Shown: positions 48,300-62,054, numbered from the stretch's first letter. The stretch is DNA of 64,000 bases from Rostratula benghalensis (GCA_013399305.1 VXAI01000181.1:1410564-1474563), one strand, 5' to 3'. The notes: generated from the letters alone by a model not told the origin. Numbers and translations: made by a program.

Positions 48300-51200
48300 T
48301 TGTCTGGTTTTTGTTTGTTAACACTAAAGCTGGTAACTGTGAAAATGGGGAGATACCATGGATGTTATAATAACAGCCTTGAGCTGTTTATAACAGGATT
48401 TCATTCTAAAATGTATCTTCGTGTGTAGAAGTAGCAGAGGGGTTTGACTTAATGATTCCAGCAGTCTGTCTTGTGCTTCATTATGTGTAAAAGAATACAG
48501 GAGTTACTTTGTGTGATTCAGATTAAAATATGGTTACAAGGTCCATCAGATAGTTTGTTCATCCCAGACACCAAGTAGCCGGCAGAAAGATGGATTTGTT
48601 ACTCCAAGTTGCAGTGTTTCTGTAGAAACAGAAGATGTGTGTCAGCCCATCCAGGAAATAAAAACTTCCATGGGATTCTTTCATCCTGATGCTCTCTGGT
48701 TGGTGATACCAGTGCATGCTCTTGTTGGGACTGCGCTGCTTTATCACAGCAGTGGGAATGAAGCCACGGGTGGCCAGACAGAGCAATATTGCCAACCTCA
48801 GAAAAATTCTATTTCTCCACCTTTTAGACAGGTATTCCACTTCATCCTCTTATCTTGTACTAACAACTTTCCACTCTTTCCCAAACCCTCTTCTTTGTCT
48901 GTAAAGCTTTTTAGAATTGGTGCCTCCTTTGGAACTTCTACTGGATACTGTTGGAATGATGTTCTGTATCTGCACACACGTATCTCTGTTTCTATATGCT
49001 TGGTTAGTTGCCTCGCTGGAGTTTTGAGAGGGTTAACTGAGTAAGCAGATAGTGCTGCAGGGCCAGGAGAGAGTTAGTGAGGTCTTTGTTTTCATCTTGT
49101 AATTGTCAGCTATGGCATGTTTACCATAAGGGCTGTGAAAAGTGTGATGCAAGATGTAAAGCTGTCCCACTGTGTTAATAATAAATTGGCTACAGTAATA
49201 TTTATCAAAATGTCTGTCCTATGATGATTTTCTGTGTTGCTGCCTGCATTAGCTATCTCCTGTCAATCAAGTTGTCCATCTTAGTGTTCCTGGAGTTCTG
49301 ATTGCACTCTGACTGCACTGGAATAATCTCTCTGGATTGTTTTTCCCCCAGACAGTTGCAAAGTGATAAAAATAATTAGACAATGTACTATGTCATCCTC
49401 CTGCCTCCTTCCCAGATAAAATTGTATCTGCTGGCCTTGCAGATATTGAGGAATCCTTTCAACATTCCAGCAAGACAGAGAAGTATTATTCTGTGTCTGC
49501 AAAAGTAAAGAACGTAAAAAGTAAAGGCCAGAGTTTAAAAAAAGAATTCAAAGTGCCTAGCCTTTAAAAGCCAGTATAAAGCTGGAGATGCTGCAGATTC
49601 ATGCCAGGAGTTAAATCCAAATCTTCCCTAAGTACCAGTGCAGTTCAGTCATTGTGCAAATGACTCCATATACCTGTCCTTTTTTTTTTTTTCCTTTTTT
49701 TCCCCCCCTTTTTTATTTTTATATCCATTTTAGGATTTTCTGGAATACACTTAGCTTTCTGGAAGAGCAATAGCTGGTAGAAACGTTCAGCTTTGGACAC
49801 TTCGCAGCCACTCACATGGTGCAAAAGTGGTTGTACTTAGGTGTGGTTGCTGTATTAATAAATGACTCTGGATTGTAGTTGTTCAGTAAGGTTCAACCTC
49901 TGCATCTTTCACTCGTGTTTAAAGCTTGTTTTCCAAAAGGATGGATTTAGAGGCATTTTAAAACAAGCTCTCTGACTGGTTAATCATCCTCCAACTTGAA
50001 TCACAACTATGCTACAGCAACTTCCCATGACAGTATTTTGTTATCCTAACAGTTTCCCTCTCCACCACCACCCACTACTTATTACATGAAGATATCGCTT
50101 CTGCTTTCAGGACCTGATAACACCTTAAAATGTTAGGTTTTATTATGTTTCCAAAGATGTATTACTGTATGTCTGCCAGTAAAACTTCTCAGCTGACAGG
50201 AAGGTCTTTGTGTTTGAAATGCTCCGTTAGAATTTTTTTTGGAGAACATCTGTTGTCACCCCATCAAGAATTGTTGCCTTTGTTCCTCAAGAGTATATTC
50301 AGTTATATTTGCTTACACAGCTATGGCTGTTCAGTCTTCTTGCATCTCAGTGGGTTTTTTTAATTTTATTTTTAGATTCATGAGGTGTTTAGTCCATTTC
50401 TGCACCGAGAACCATTCCTGTTGCTTGTTCTGCAGTTTTCAAACTTGCTTCCTCCAGAAAATGATGTTGAACACAGTAAGGCTGGGTGGTTTGCACCCAG
50501 CAGGGCAATTGCCAAAGGCAGGATTTTGCAGGCATCCATATTCCATATGCTTCCATTGCCTCGTAGGACTGTCACTAGTTGTGTGATTGCCTGTTATTTC
50601 ACTAATAAGGCACATGGTCTTTCAAACTCGGTCTTGTTCCAAACTACTTTGCCATTTTCATTATTGTAAATGGTCACTATATGGCTTCTTTAAAAACTGC
50701 ATCATTTTAATTCACTTAAGTCATGATTTTTAACCAACTGCTATGTTCTGGGCTCAACCTGCTTCAGAGTCTCTCAAGAGGTGAAATACAAGAGATTATT
50801 CTGTTTCCCTCTTGTCTGGATCTGAGGAGAAAAAATAGGTTAACTTTAGGCATACACTTAAGTGTTTTGCTGGACTGAAATTTGGTCAAGATTCTTTCCG
50901 CTTCCTTCTTCTCAATCCCTGTGTGTTACCCAGAGAAAATGACTGATCTCTGTGAATTATAACAAAATTGTGTTCTGTATGGAAACCTTTGCTGATAATA
51001 TTTGATACAGCTTTATGACATCCTGCGTGTTGCAACTTCATTTTTTTTTTTACCCCAAAGCTGCTTTTCGTTCACTTTTTGTTCGTGTATCAGCTCTCCT
51101 TGTTTGCCATTCAGCTCCCTTTGGCCATCCCGCCCCAGGTTCTCAGGTACCTCCAGGAGAAGCTGGACTCTTTGGAGCTGAATCAAGTATGCAGAACTGT

Positions 51201-53600
51201 CACGGCATCAGATCAGGGAATCTTTTGTGCGTAGGAAGCAAAGACACATTGGGGAGGAGTAGATGTCGATATGAGGGGGTTGTAGGTTTTGGTTTCTGCA
51301 GAGAGTACGTCTGAAACTTCAACCCGTGTTGTCTCTTTGCCTTCTGCTTCCTGAAGGTGGAGCCAAACCCCCTGTCAGATCTCCAAATCTTCCGAAGTTG
51401 TTCTTTACCGAATAGCAAAGACTTAGCGCTCCGGTATTTTTCCTTGCACAACGGAGAAAACTGGAAAGTGGATGAGAGGATTCTCTCTGGCCAAGAGGCG
51501 TTTTGCACCACGCTCACTCTCTAGACCTCAGACTGTAGCAAAGGACAAGAAAGGAAATGTAAGAATTATAAGAGCAGTCTCAATGGTGTGCAACAAAAAT
51601 GTTGGTCCATAAACTCCCAACAAAGAAAGTGTTTCAAAAATACTGCTTGTCTCCAATACAAACTCCTTGCTTTTTCCAGGATTTCTGATTCTTACTCTTC
51701 GGTGCTTCATTATAATCTCAAACACACTCCTGCTCTGATAATTCTCCATGAGACATTTGAATGGCTGCTTTCAAGACTGCAGTGCACTCTCCGAGAAGCA
51801 GAGTTCTCAGGCTCTGCAGATGCATATGACACAGCAGAATTTTAGGCAGTATAAAAATTATAAAGATCAGTTTCCATTACTGTAATTACTATATAAATCC
51901 TATCTTTAAGAGGCTTAGAACAGGCCTATTTAACCTTGGTTTGAGCTGAGGCTTGGTCCAAGTCTGATAAGTTGAACACCAGATTCTTTTTATTTATTTT
52001 TTTTTTTCTTTTCTCTGCAGCATCGTAACTTAGTGGGGAGTGGGGCAGGGAGGGAGATGGATCCAGCACATCCTCTGCACTCTGTCTCTGACAGGCTGGT
52101 GGCTGCAGTCGGGCAGTATACCTGTCCCCAGCCACCAGCAGGATTAAAAGAGATGTTTGTTTTGTTACCTCTGAAAAGCACCGTTTCTCCCCTTGGAACC
52201 TGTGGCTGCCTCCCTGACACAGCTGTACTGCAGAGCAGGTGTGTGGGACAGCTCGGAGAAAAAGGATCCTCAGATCCTGCACTCCTTGGAGGGCTGGGGC
52301 AGAAATTCCCATCTTTTATGTCATTTGCCCCACCGAGATGACAGCGAAGGCACTGGCTTGCCCTGGTTCTTCCCTTATGGGCAGATGAGGTGCCCAGAGC
52401 TGCCTCCAGTTGCCTTTCAGGTCAAAGCATTCAAAGCTGAGAAAGGAGTTGGCAGCACCATATGCAGAAGTTGGTGATATCCTGCTCTGTTGCTTAAGTG
52501 TGCCAGACTCTTTGCTGTAGGCCAGAGAGTGGCTTTGATATGGATAGCCATTGCTAGCTCAAAAAAAAAAAAAAAGCCTGGCACAGCACTTTCCATGTTG
52601 TGAACCTCTTCTGCGGTGGGTGCTTTGCCCCCTGAGTCAGTAGAGCTGTAGGAATGAATCTTAATGCATTCTGTTTCCTTCACACAGAGCCTTCTTCAAA
52701 GTTCCTCGGGGTTTACCATGGGGAAAACATGGTAAGAACATGTAACAGGAGATCACTGCCTGCAAAGAACCGAGACATCACCTGGAGCCCGAGGAGACTG
52801 CCCACCATATGGATTGTGTTGGCAGCAGCAGAAGCTTGGGGAATGCAGAGGTGGGGGGTAATTTTTAGGGCTTTCGTTCCATGGTCCCATTGATTATAAC
52901 CCTATTAAGAGGATGATGCATGCGACTTTTAAGTTATTTTGTTAACTAAGTGTAAGCAATGGATGTGTCATGCTAACAAACTTAATTGCTAGTGTGTCTA
53001 ATACAGTATGAAAGTACAGTATAGTGAATTTAAAAGGTTGTGGTAATCTAAGAATGTTAAAAGGGAAATGTGTGCCGGGGGGAAGGTGTGGGGGCTGGGG
53101 AGAAAAACGACTTACTTGACATTCACTGTCTTCCTCCCAGCTCCTTTGCTAAAGTAGGAACAGAATCGGAACAAAAAAATGTTTGTTTTACAGCTGTACC
53201 AAGTTACGGCGTGGACTCGTGCTCCCCCCCTCCTCTCCCACTTGCATCAAGTACATCCTGTACTTTTGGCAACATGTTGACTGGATATTTAAAAGCTGTG
53301 AACTGTTCTGAAAGTTTCACATACTGGGTTATGGGCCATGTGTGTTTGATCAAAATTCAATTACTGCACTGTACCATGCTTGGAAACCTATCATCCCAAG
53401 TTATGAAGTATGACGAAATAGGCTAATCTAATTGGTTCAGTATGGGAGCAGTATCAACCAAGCTTGTTATGATAAATAGCTTCCTGTGTTAAAGGTTCTC
53501 TAGAGCTTAAGTATCTTGGCTCACCTCCCTCTACAAAATAAGAATAGTGTTCCCTGGGAACAGTTACATCACTGTCCCTCTCCTACATTCACAATTAAAG
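48300..53600. other. intergenic sequence downstream of TM2D1
   Basis: No supported gene. Contains a C/T-rich run near 49680-49730 and short A/T tracts (for example near 52560). Open frames on both strands show no recognisable domain or coding-type continuity. Confidence 0.55.
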
Positions 53601-53608
53601 GTTTGTGG

Positions 53609-53640
<32 letters not shown>
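53609..53640. repeat. (AT)n followed by poly-T
   Basis: Short AT dinucleotide run passing directly into a T tract in intergenic sequence. Confidence 0.85.
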
Positions 53641-56600
53641 CATCTTGCTATTCCTTGAATAGATAAACCATGGCTATCTACCCCCTTCTCCACGTCCATC
53701 TCCTTCCCCTTTCCTCAGGTCAGGTCTCCTGGTGCTTACTGTGAGGCTGCCTGTTCCCTTTCAGGGCAAGGTAAGGCAAAAAAAATAATTGACCAGGATG
53801 GCAAAAGCCACCCTGGGCTGGCAGCTGGGGTTTGTGCACTGGGGCTTCAGTACGTGTGACACGTCCCTTTGTGTAAAGATTGGGAATTCTTGATGTTAAA
53901 CGTGGAAGCACTTTAATCTTCCTAAGCATACAAATAAAAGAACTTTTGGACAGTGAGTTTGGGACCTATGGATGCGCTGTTGTCATCTTGAAACTGAAAT
54001 TTGAGTTCATCAGTCGTTAAGCACAAATGCCGTGTGCGAGTGCTGGATTATGACTAGGGAAGGACTATGTTCTAAGCCTGGATTTGTAGTCACTAAATTT
54101 GTCGCTAAGACAGTGAGCTGCCTCCCATGAGATGAGACTGGCTTCCTGGTGTTATCTGCTCCATCTTTGGCGAGAAGCGCTTAGCTCGGATTTTGATGTC
54201 ACGGTAATAGTGTCAAGGGAAAAAAAAAAAAAAAAGAAAACAAAGCCAAAAACATGGGAAACTGACTCCTTACGCTCTGGCGATTCAATTTTTTTCCTTT
54301 CTTGAACCACACCCCCACGTGCCTAACTCCTACCTCAGAAATCCCCCTTCAGGCAAAATAATCGTGTGATGATCGTTTTACAAAACGTAATGTAGGCCTG
54401 ATATTGCAAGGCCCTTCAACATCGATGGAATTTCTCCCCAGAAAAACCTTATTCACTTACTTAAGGCTTGGTAGGATGTGTCCTTATGTAAGTGAGTCTT
54501 CGTATTAGCCCCAAGACTGCCTAATACCTGGATTAAGCCTGTGTGGTGATTAATGCCTATTTACGATATCGGTTATCCCGCTGCCTTTCTCTCTTCAGCC
54601 TTGATTAAGCCCTTTGCTTTACCATTTAAAATGTCCTGCTTAACCTTCTGCTTACAAACGTACGCAGTGCTGAGGTCTGCAGTTTTAACTAGAACAAGTT
54701 CTACCATAAATAATAGCATTTAATTTTAAAGTGCAACAGCCACAGCCACCGCTTGATTAAATGACAAAGAACAGCAGTCGCAAACTGGGGAACATTGAGT
54801 TTTTCACAAGAAATGTCTGCGTCCGTGTGAGGGGGGGAAAAAACCCCAAACCTTCCTGCTGATTATTAGCACTTTCTGTGTGGTTCTTTATTTTATGTGT
54901 TTGTAGAATATTATTACTAAAAGAGCCTAAACAGTGACTCGCTGCTATTTCCCCAAATATCTTTTGAAGGAGATAAACTAGATTAAGCTCTCTTTATAAA
55001 GTTCCCACAAGAAAGCTCACAGACACAGTAGCTTTACCTTCAAAAATAGAATGTGACTGTAGGCACTTATGCTAATCTCTTTTTTGGCAAATCAGCTTTT
55101 TTGTATTGAATCTTGCTTGATTGAATAGCGCTGGAGCTGCCAGAGTAAATGCTATTATCAATGTACAGTAATTAAGGAAATAGTCCTTGTCACTCCAACA
55201 GTGTCCAGGCAGTGCCTTCTGTAATAAAGTTAAATGATAAAAGAGATCTCTTCAAGGCGTAGATCCCGGATGGGGGGAGCTCCTGAGGTGCAGTGAAATA
55301 ACGCAGCGCGGGAGCCCAGGTGACGGGGACGAGGACGAGCGCCTGTGGAATCCGTGCTAAGTGCGTGTTTGACTCGAAAGGCCTAAATAGATCCTCAGCC
55401 CTAAAAACACATCATTGTTTCATTTGTCATGTAATTTCCTGACTCAGGGCGGTTGAGCATCTCCCCGTCTCCACCCTTCAGAAATGTGTGCGAGGGAGAG
55501 GAGCCCCGGGGAGCCCCTGCCATCACTCAGCAACTTCAAAGATCTTTTTCCCCCCTGGGGCGGCAGCCTGCGCGAACGATAAACCTTGCTGTAAGATCAG
55601 CGGAGCCGGGCTCTGCCAAATCCATTTAGGGAGAGAATTTCAGTTTAAAAAAAAAAAAAAAAAAAAGGGAAAAAGGGACTTGTCATTCCTTCCCCCCGCC
55701 CTTCCGTTTCACTTGAAACTTTACAGCCCGGCAGGACTTTGGTGGGTCACGATTGTTCCTGCAGTGCCCGGAGAGAGACGTTCCCCAAGAGGGGGGGGGT
55801 GGCAGAGGGGGTGGTAGAAGAGAGGAAAAAAAACTTTGGACATCTTCTGTCTCACAGCCTTATCTCAGGCACCAAGAAGTGTCAAATGTAGTAAAGCAGG
55901 GTGGTTCTCAGAGACCAGGAGAGAACCCTCATCTGCACTGCGGGAGTTGTCTCAGAGCTTCTGGGCTCCAGCCCTACCTCGGGGTCGTTTCAGTGAGCTC
56001 CTCTGGCCTAAGAGATGCTGAGGCCTGCAAGCCATAGCAAAGGTCTCTTCTCCAGCGAAGGGACGTGCAGAAGATGGGTTGTTTAATGGGCAATAAATAA
56101 CAAGGGAAGGTATTTAATCCAGAGTGCCGGGAAATAATACACACGCTTCAAAAGATGCTCAAAACTGAGGCTGCTAAATTTCACCCCACCACTTGTAAGA
56201 CACGGGCAGAAGGATGCTGGCCCCTCTACTGCTTTCCCCCAGCAGCCTATGTCTTGTCTAAACTCTGGATGATCATTTTCAGATTTCATAAACCTGGCAG
56301 TTTCACTGGGGCGTACGCTGCTGGGGATTTTAACATTCCCCGCCACGCTCCGCTTTAATGCATTGACATTCTGAAGGCTGGGCATCGTAACCCCTCCATT
56401 AAATCTTTGACACAATGAAGTGTCTTCTAAATAAAATAATTCAGAGGGATCGATCCAGTGAACTTCAGGGTGCACCTTTTCAATTATTTTTTAAAGATGG
56501 CAGCGTTCCGTGCATATTGAGGGCTGGATTGGTGTGGGGCTGGGAGGGAGGGGAGTCCTGTCGTGAGAGCAGACCTGAGCTGGGCTCCAGCAGGAGCTTA

Positions 56601-56797
56601 TGGGAACACTGGGATGGGAGCAGCCCCACCAGCCCTGCTCCTGCTTCCAGCTCCGCTCCGCATTGCTGGATCGGGGCCTCTTTTGTGCATAAAACATTAA
56701 TGTGCTCTGTATTGTTCCAAGGGATTAGAAGTTGGTTTTATTTTTTACATACCCCTAGCTCGACCTTCAGGACTGTCTGCTTGATTCTGAGCAGAAG

Positions 56798-56892
56798 TGG
56801 TCTGGTCAGAATTAAAAAAAATAAAATAAAAAAAAAAAAAGATANTGGTCTGGTCAGAATTAAAAAAAATAAAATAAAATAAAAAAAAGATA
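56798..56892. repeat. 47-base direct duplication around a single N
   Basis: A 47-base block beginning TGGTCTGGTCAGAATT and ending GATA occurs at 56798-56844 and again at 56846-56892, separated only by N at 56845, with small differences inside the A-rich part. This is the pattern of two contig ends that overlap but were joined without merging. Confidence 0.85.
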
Positions 56893-57291
56893 GCCTGGGC
56901 AGCGGGTTTTTTAATTGAGGCCTGCCAAATACCAAAGGCAGATGCTTTTTCATTCTGTAGCTCCTGGATACGCGGTCTACTTCTCGGTTTCAAGGACAAA
57001 GGAAACTCTTCTCCAATTAGATGAGGCATGAGATTGTGACATACAGGCTCTTTCCTTAAATAAAACAACAACAACAACAAAAGTTGGAAAAAAGATATTT
57101 GACCCTGAGTCAGTAAGTGCTATTAAAATAATGACTACTCCATAAATCCCACCGTAGGTACAGCCCGTATTCAGAGGGGTTGTGTCACTGGGAAGGCTGT
57201 GAGAGCCCCACACACAACTCCCGTGACCCAACTCGCCTCTCGAAGGCCTTACTTTCGAAACCAGGATATCGAGGAGTGGAAGCCAATTTAC

Positions 57292-57423
57292 CTGCCAGGC
57301 AGAATTCTGCTCCCTTCTCCCGTTTGACATCTCTATCGAGTCAGGCCGGGGGATATCGACCATGATCCGGTTGTCGGAACAGCCGAACTTCTTCCCCGAC
57401 ACACACACACTCGGCAAAGACAA
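57292..57423 (-). other. exon-like open block, unrecognised
   Basis: The minus strand is open from a stop near 57445 to a clean donor TGGCAG|GTAAAT at 57292. An ATG within it has a good start context (ATCATGG) and would give 24 codons from MVDIPRPDSIEM to SAWQ, ending in phase 0. Third codon positions are mostly G or C in this stretch, unlike the surroundings. I do not recognise the protein. It may be an initial coding exon, a non-coding exon, or chance in a conserved element. Confidence 0.3.
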
Positions 57424-58535
57424 GAGAATCTCCCGCTCCTCTCACCAGGCTCGGAGGAGCGGATTTATTTATGTTGTGTTTTTTTTTTAATAGGAACGTG
57501 GTTTGCCCAAGGTGACGTGGCTTTTCTCTGCTACCGGGAGGAAACGGTTAATGCTTTACAGACCACGCACCTGAATCTTAAAGCCTTCTCCAAGCACACT
57601 TGAATTTCTGCAGGAGGAGCATCGCGCCTCTGCGTCGGGGTCTACGTCGTTTCGCTCCCTGTATCTGGAGATGGGGGGCAATAGTTAAACTCCAAAATAA
57701 TTACAGCTCTTCTCTTTCCAGCCTCAGAGCCCTGATGTGTTTGCTGTAGATTTAACAGTTTACCAGGCAGCTGGAACTGTTGACTGATAATTGCTGCGAG
57801 TTTCTGATCCTCCAGAAGAAGTGAAGAGCCTCCTCCGTCCTCCGCCTATTGTTCCTACAGTTTGCTTTGCCGAAATTATTGAAATGAGGGTTATCGACAC
57901 TGCGCGGAGGGCTTGAGCCTCAGGTGCTGGGAATTAATGTTGCCTGTTTAATTACATCAGTTTGCAGCCTGATCTGCTGTCTGTCCTCTGTCACACAGCG
58001 TTGCTTAAAGCGAAATCGCAACCTCTCGTCAAACCGGGCGTGGGGCTGAGTGAGACTGGGACAAATGGAGGCGACTGGAAAAATTGCTCTTCTCCCAGCC
58101 AGGTCCAGCTGCCGTTTTGATTTCTCTCCACCTTGGTGGCTGTCTCTGGACCTTTGCAGCGTTCCTCCTGCCATATGCTATTGCCAAGTCGTTAGTTATG
58201 TATGACACCTAATGAAGCCCCAAACCATGGTGTTCTCTGTCATGACTCAGGACGCCTGGACCCCTGGTGCTTCTGGACAAGAAGCAGCACTCCTTGAACC
58301 CTTCCCAGCTCCAGCTGCAGTGCAGAACAGGCTGGAAGCTGCATCTGTGCCTGTTGGTGAGATCCCAGGGAAGGGCAGTCACAGCAGATACACACTGATG
58401 CCAGGCCCCACTGGTGGAAATCCCCTGGAGATGTGGGGAGCAGGAGGGAGCCTGCATGGAGCTCCTGGAGATGCAGATGGAGTGATGATGCTTCCCATCT
58501 TGTCTGCAGGAGCAGCAGCGTGTCAGACCATTTTC

Positions 58536-58742
58536 TCAGAATCACAAGATTGTAGGGGCTGGAATGGCACTTTGGAGATCATCTAGTCCAACCCCACTCC
58601 CAAAGCAGCCTCACCCAGAGTAGGTTGCACAGGAATGTGTTTGAATGTCTCCAGGGACAGAGACTCCACCACCTCTCTGGGCAGCCTCTTCCAGAGCTCT
58701 GCCACCCTCACAGTAACAAAGTTTTTCCTCATGTTCATATTA
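58536..58742 (+). mobile_element. CR1 LINE 3'-end fragment
   Basis: Reads AGAATCACAAGATTGTAGGG, then GATCATCTAGTCCAACCCC, TCTCCAGGGACAGAGACTCC and ACCACCTCTCTGGGCAGCC, the standard CR1 tail order. It is the best preserved CR1 piece in the window. Confidence 0.92.
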
Positions 58743-61700
58743 CCAGTCAGCTACATCCCAATGTCTGAAGAAACACCTGGGGCTGTCTTTCCTCCTGCTG
58801 CCCACAGAGCTGGTAGCACCCAAAAAATGCTGCTGACCCCAAAGGTCATTGAAACAAGTGCTGCCTGCAGCAGCCCAGGCTGGAGATCGATGGGGTGGCT
58901 TGACTTCAAGTTCTTGGGTTAGCTCAGCAGCCACCAGCAAGACAAACTCTTGGTAATCTTATTACTAATGCCCCCACTGCTCTTGGGAGAGCTTGTACAG
59001 AACTCTTCTGCAGTTTGCACACCCATAAAAGCCACCCAGAATGCAGTGAGGTGAGGAAGAAACACCATGCATTTTCATCATATTGGTATTTCTGGCACAA
59101 TTTGCATCGTGACTATGGCCTCAGTGAGGAGGAGCAATAAATACCTTCTGCAAAGCTCATATTGCGATGGATGGGAGAGGAAACAGTGACCGGAGGGGTG
59201 TCACATTCTGGAAACCCGACCTGGAAAGAAGGATCCACAATTACCCAGATGGGTAAGGGAGTCTCCAGGTCTTAGCAAAGCCCTTTGATTATCATAACAA
59301 GAAAACGGGTGCCAAACAGTTTTAAAGCATCCCGTGTATTATCGATGATTTTGCTGTTGATAGGAAGAATTCAAAGGGATGCTATTAGCATTCTGGGCAG
59401 AGAGGGAGCAGATCTATAGCATGGCCCTCAATAAATACATTGCTGCAGTAAACTTCTTTAGCACTTTGCAATTCACATCTGATCTCTGCTGACCTTTTTT
59501 TTTTTTTTGCTCCTAATTAAACCTTTAGCTTGCAAATGAGCCGTTTCCTACATCAAACTGGTATATGGCAAAGGAAGAAATTCTACCTGCGATTTATAGG
59601 AGTTGCTGGCGACCTAACTGTCTATCACAACCTTTTCTAATTGATCTCTCTTTGAATTAAATTTGACCAATTACTTTCTCCTGGGTGAACAATGATGACA
59701 CTATCCTTAAAAGCTATTGTGCCGATGGCAGCAGAGGAAGCTGGGTGGATTGGAAGATAACAATCTGTTTTGTGCACATAGTTGAGAATGATGAAGGCCA
59801 ACTGCCTCCAGCACCCAAAACCTCTGGTCATCTCAGCCAGCTGTTTTCCCAGAGTGGTGTGTGTTTGAAGAGACTGATTTTGAGCGGGTGTGCGTGGAGA
59901 TGAGTTAGACAGCTGCTCTTGTGAGCTCTACTCATGTTCTCACCTCCAAGCAGAGGAGATGCAAGCCTGCCATCACGCCTGCCTTGGTTTTGGAGCTGGA
60001 TTGCCAAATCAACCTCTTCCAGGTCACTCATGTCCTACAGTCCTCTTCCAGTGCAGTGGTGTGTCAGCCTTTAAGGTCCTTCTCCAGCGTACCATCCCAG
60101 AAGAAATCCCCCAGATCATGAACCAGCTGGGCCTCCACTGGTCTGTCTCATGATGAGCCCTTAGAAAAGGGAATGAAATATCTGAGATGGGCCTAACAGC
60201 ACGATGTTGAACTGCTGACCTTAAGAGTTCAAACACATCCCTGGCTGCACTGCATAGTTCTTCATGTGTTCCAATGAATCCTTCCCTGAAGCTGAACCAT
60301 GGGAGTTTGGCTGGAGCATGTCCTGTGGCAGCAGGGAAGGACCCTTGGCTTGATCAGACAGCAAGAACCCAGAGCTGCACCAGCCGCCAGCAACACGAAA
60401 GGAATTAAATCAGTCCAGTCCATTAAAAAGTCATGAGTCTCACTTCAAAATCCTTTTCAGAAGTATATTTTATCTGATTTTCCTTCGTCTCCTGGCTCCA
60501 GAGCGTGCATTTTCAAGCATTGCTTCTACAGCTGAAATGATGAGAAATTTCCTTGCCTTTAGTAGGAAGCCAGGAGGCTCCTGTCCACTCCAGATTGCCC
60601 ATGCCCCTGCAGCTCCACAAGTGTCATCAGGATGCAGGATTTCACACCACCGTTGCCCCTCTGCCTGCCCCATAGCAAGGGCTGTCAGCATTTCCAGTGG
60701 TATCCAGTGTGGGTGCAAATGCCACCACAGCCAGCACCCTACTGCTGTGTCCTCTGTGGGTAGCAGAGGGCACATGTTGGCTGGCAGAAGAGCTCTCCAT
60801 CCCTCACCCTATGCCTTTTAAAGACTTGCCCTAAACTATTTCCTCCTCCTTTGCATTGGACAGTAACTAAGATAATTTCTTGCTAGCTTTCCTGCTCAGC
60901 TTCTAGGGTGACCCTTCCAAAATCTCACAGGAAATATGGTCTTCTTCTGCAGGAGCATGGGACATCATCACCTGCTCTTTCCCAACCTTCCTCTGGAAAG
61001 AAAACAAAGAAAACAAAAAAAACCCCATCCTAAACACCTCCCAGGCAGTGCAAAAATGTTATTTAGAAGTAAGAAAAACTTCCCCAGACTCCAGCTCTGT
61101 GATGTGGGCTCTCAAGCAAGGGAAGTATCTCAGCTGAGAAAATGCTGGGGAAATGGCTTTTCCTTCATCTAAGTGGGTTGCAGGAGGGCTCCGGTGTGGG
61201 GTGCTAAGGGAAGAGGGGACCTTTAGGAAGATTTACATGTGGAATCTTTGTATGGTCCCTCCCGCCCATTTTTAATAAGGAAAAACGACTCACTTCCCAG
61301 CGTGGAAAAACAGAGGCTACTTGGCACCCCTGGGGATGGGGCAAGGGAGTCCGTGGGTTCCCCAAGTGAGGTGCAGGTTTCCTAAATAAATAATCACCGT
61401 GTGGTCCATTGGGGTGTCCCTCAAGCCACAGAATTCTTCTTTGGGCTTCCCTTGGCATCCCCAGCCAGGCCAGAAGGTGCCTGTGCCCACCTTCTCCGGT
61501 GTGTCTCAGGCTGCATCCCCATCACTCCCCACATGAGCCTTGTCGGCAGTGGCCTCAGTTCAGGAGGTTAAAAGTTATTAATTGAAAATCAATGGAAATA
61601 AAAAGAGTCCCATCTGCCGCAGCACACAACTCACTCCCCTCCTCCCCTGCCTCCCCGACATCCTTGCCCGCACTGCAGGAAAGGCAGCCGCAGCGCCCGG

Positions 61701-61950
61701 CCATGGCTGCGCAGTGCCCGGCCATGGCCCGGATCTCATGAAAAATTAAAGATTTGGAGGCAAAATGGCCAGTGACAAATGGGCTGGCGGCGGAGCAAAC
61801 ACACAGCGCCGTTCCTCACGGGGGCTGTCCCGGCGCCGGGGGTGGCCAGGCACATACACCAGAGGGCAAGAGAAGTTTGCCGAGCCACCGCCGGCCATGC
61901 AAGTAAACTTGGGAGATGGATATTCCTCCCCTTCCATCAACTCCTTTCAA
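58743..61950. other. intergenic sequence before the microsatellite
   Basis: No supported gene; short T tract near 59495 and a moderately CpG-rich stretch near 61.65-61.9 kb that includes two copies of CGGCCATGGC. Nothing else recognised. Confidence 0.5.
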
Positions 61951-61961
61951 GTGGACTGGAA

Positions 61962-62024
61962 AGAAAGGAAGAAAGAGGGGAAGGAAGGAAGGAAGGAAGG
62001 AAGGAAGGAAGGAAGGAAGGAAGG
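61962..62024 (+). repeat. (GGAA)n microsatellite, cut by the gap
   Basis: Starts as imperfect GAAAGGAAGAAAG purine sequence and becomes a pure four-base repeat from about 61980 up to the N run. The first kept bases after the gap (62062-62072 and 62083-62090) are still GGAA repeat, so the microsatellite spans the gap. Confidence 0.95.
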
Positions 62025-62054
62025 NNNNNNNNNNNNNNNNNNNNNNNNNNNNNN
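62025..62054. other. assembly gap (30 N)
   Basis: Gap inside the GGAA microsatellite. The 41-base periodic T pattern begins directly at its right edge. Confidence 0.99.

Larger units (their letters stand above)
53641..58535. other. repeat-poor intergenic region
   Basis: Nearly 5 kb with no interspersed repeat recognised, several TAAT/ATTA-type motifs, A-tracts (near 54220 and a 20-base one near 55650) and moderate CpG content at 57.2-57.7 kb. It could hold regulatory elements of a neighbouring gene; this is inference. One exon-like minus-strand block lies inside it. Confidence 0.4.

Noticed and set aside
48300..62000. NFIA exons or 3' UTR
   Set aside because: Expected from gene order, but no NFIA protein text was recognised on either strand, so no feature is called.
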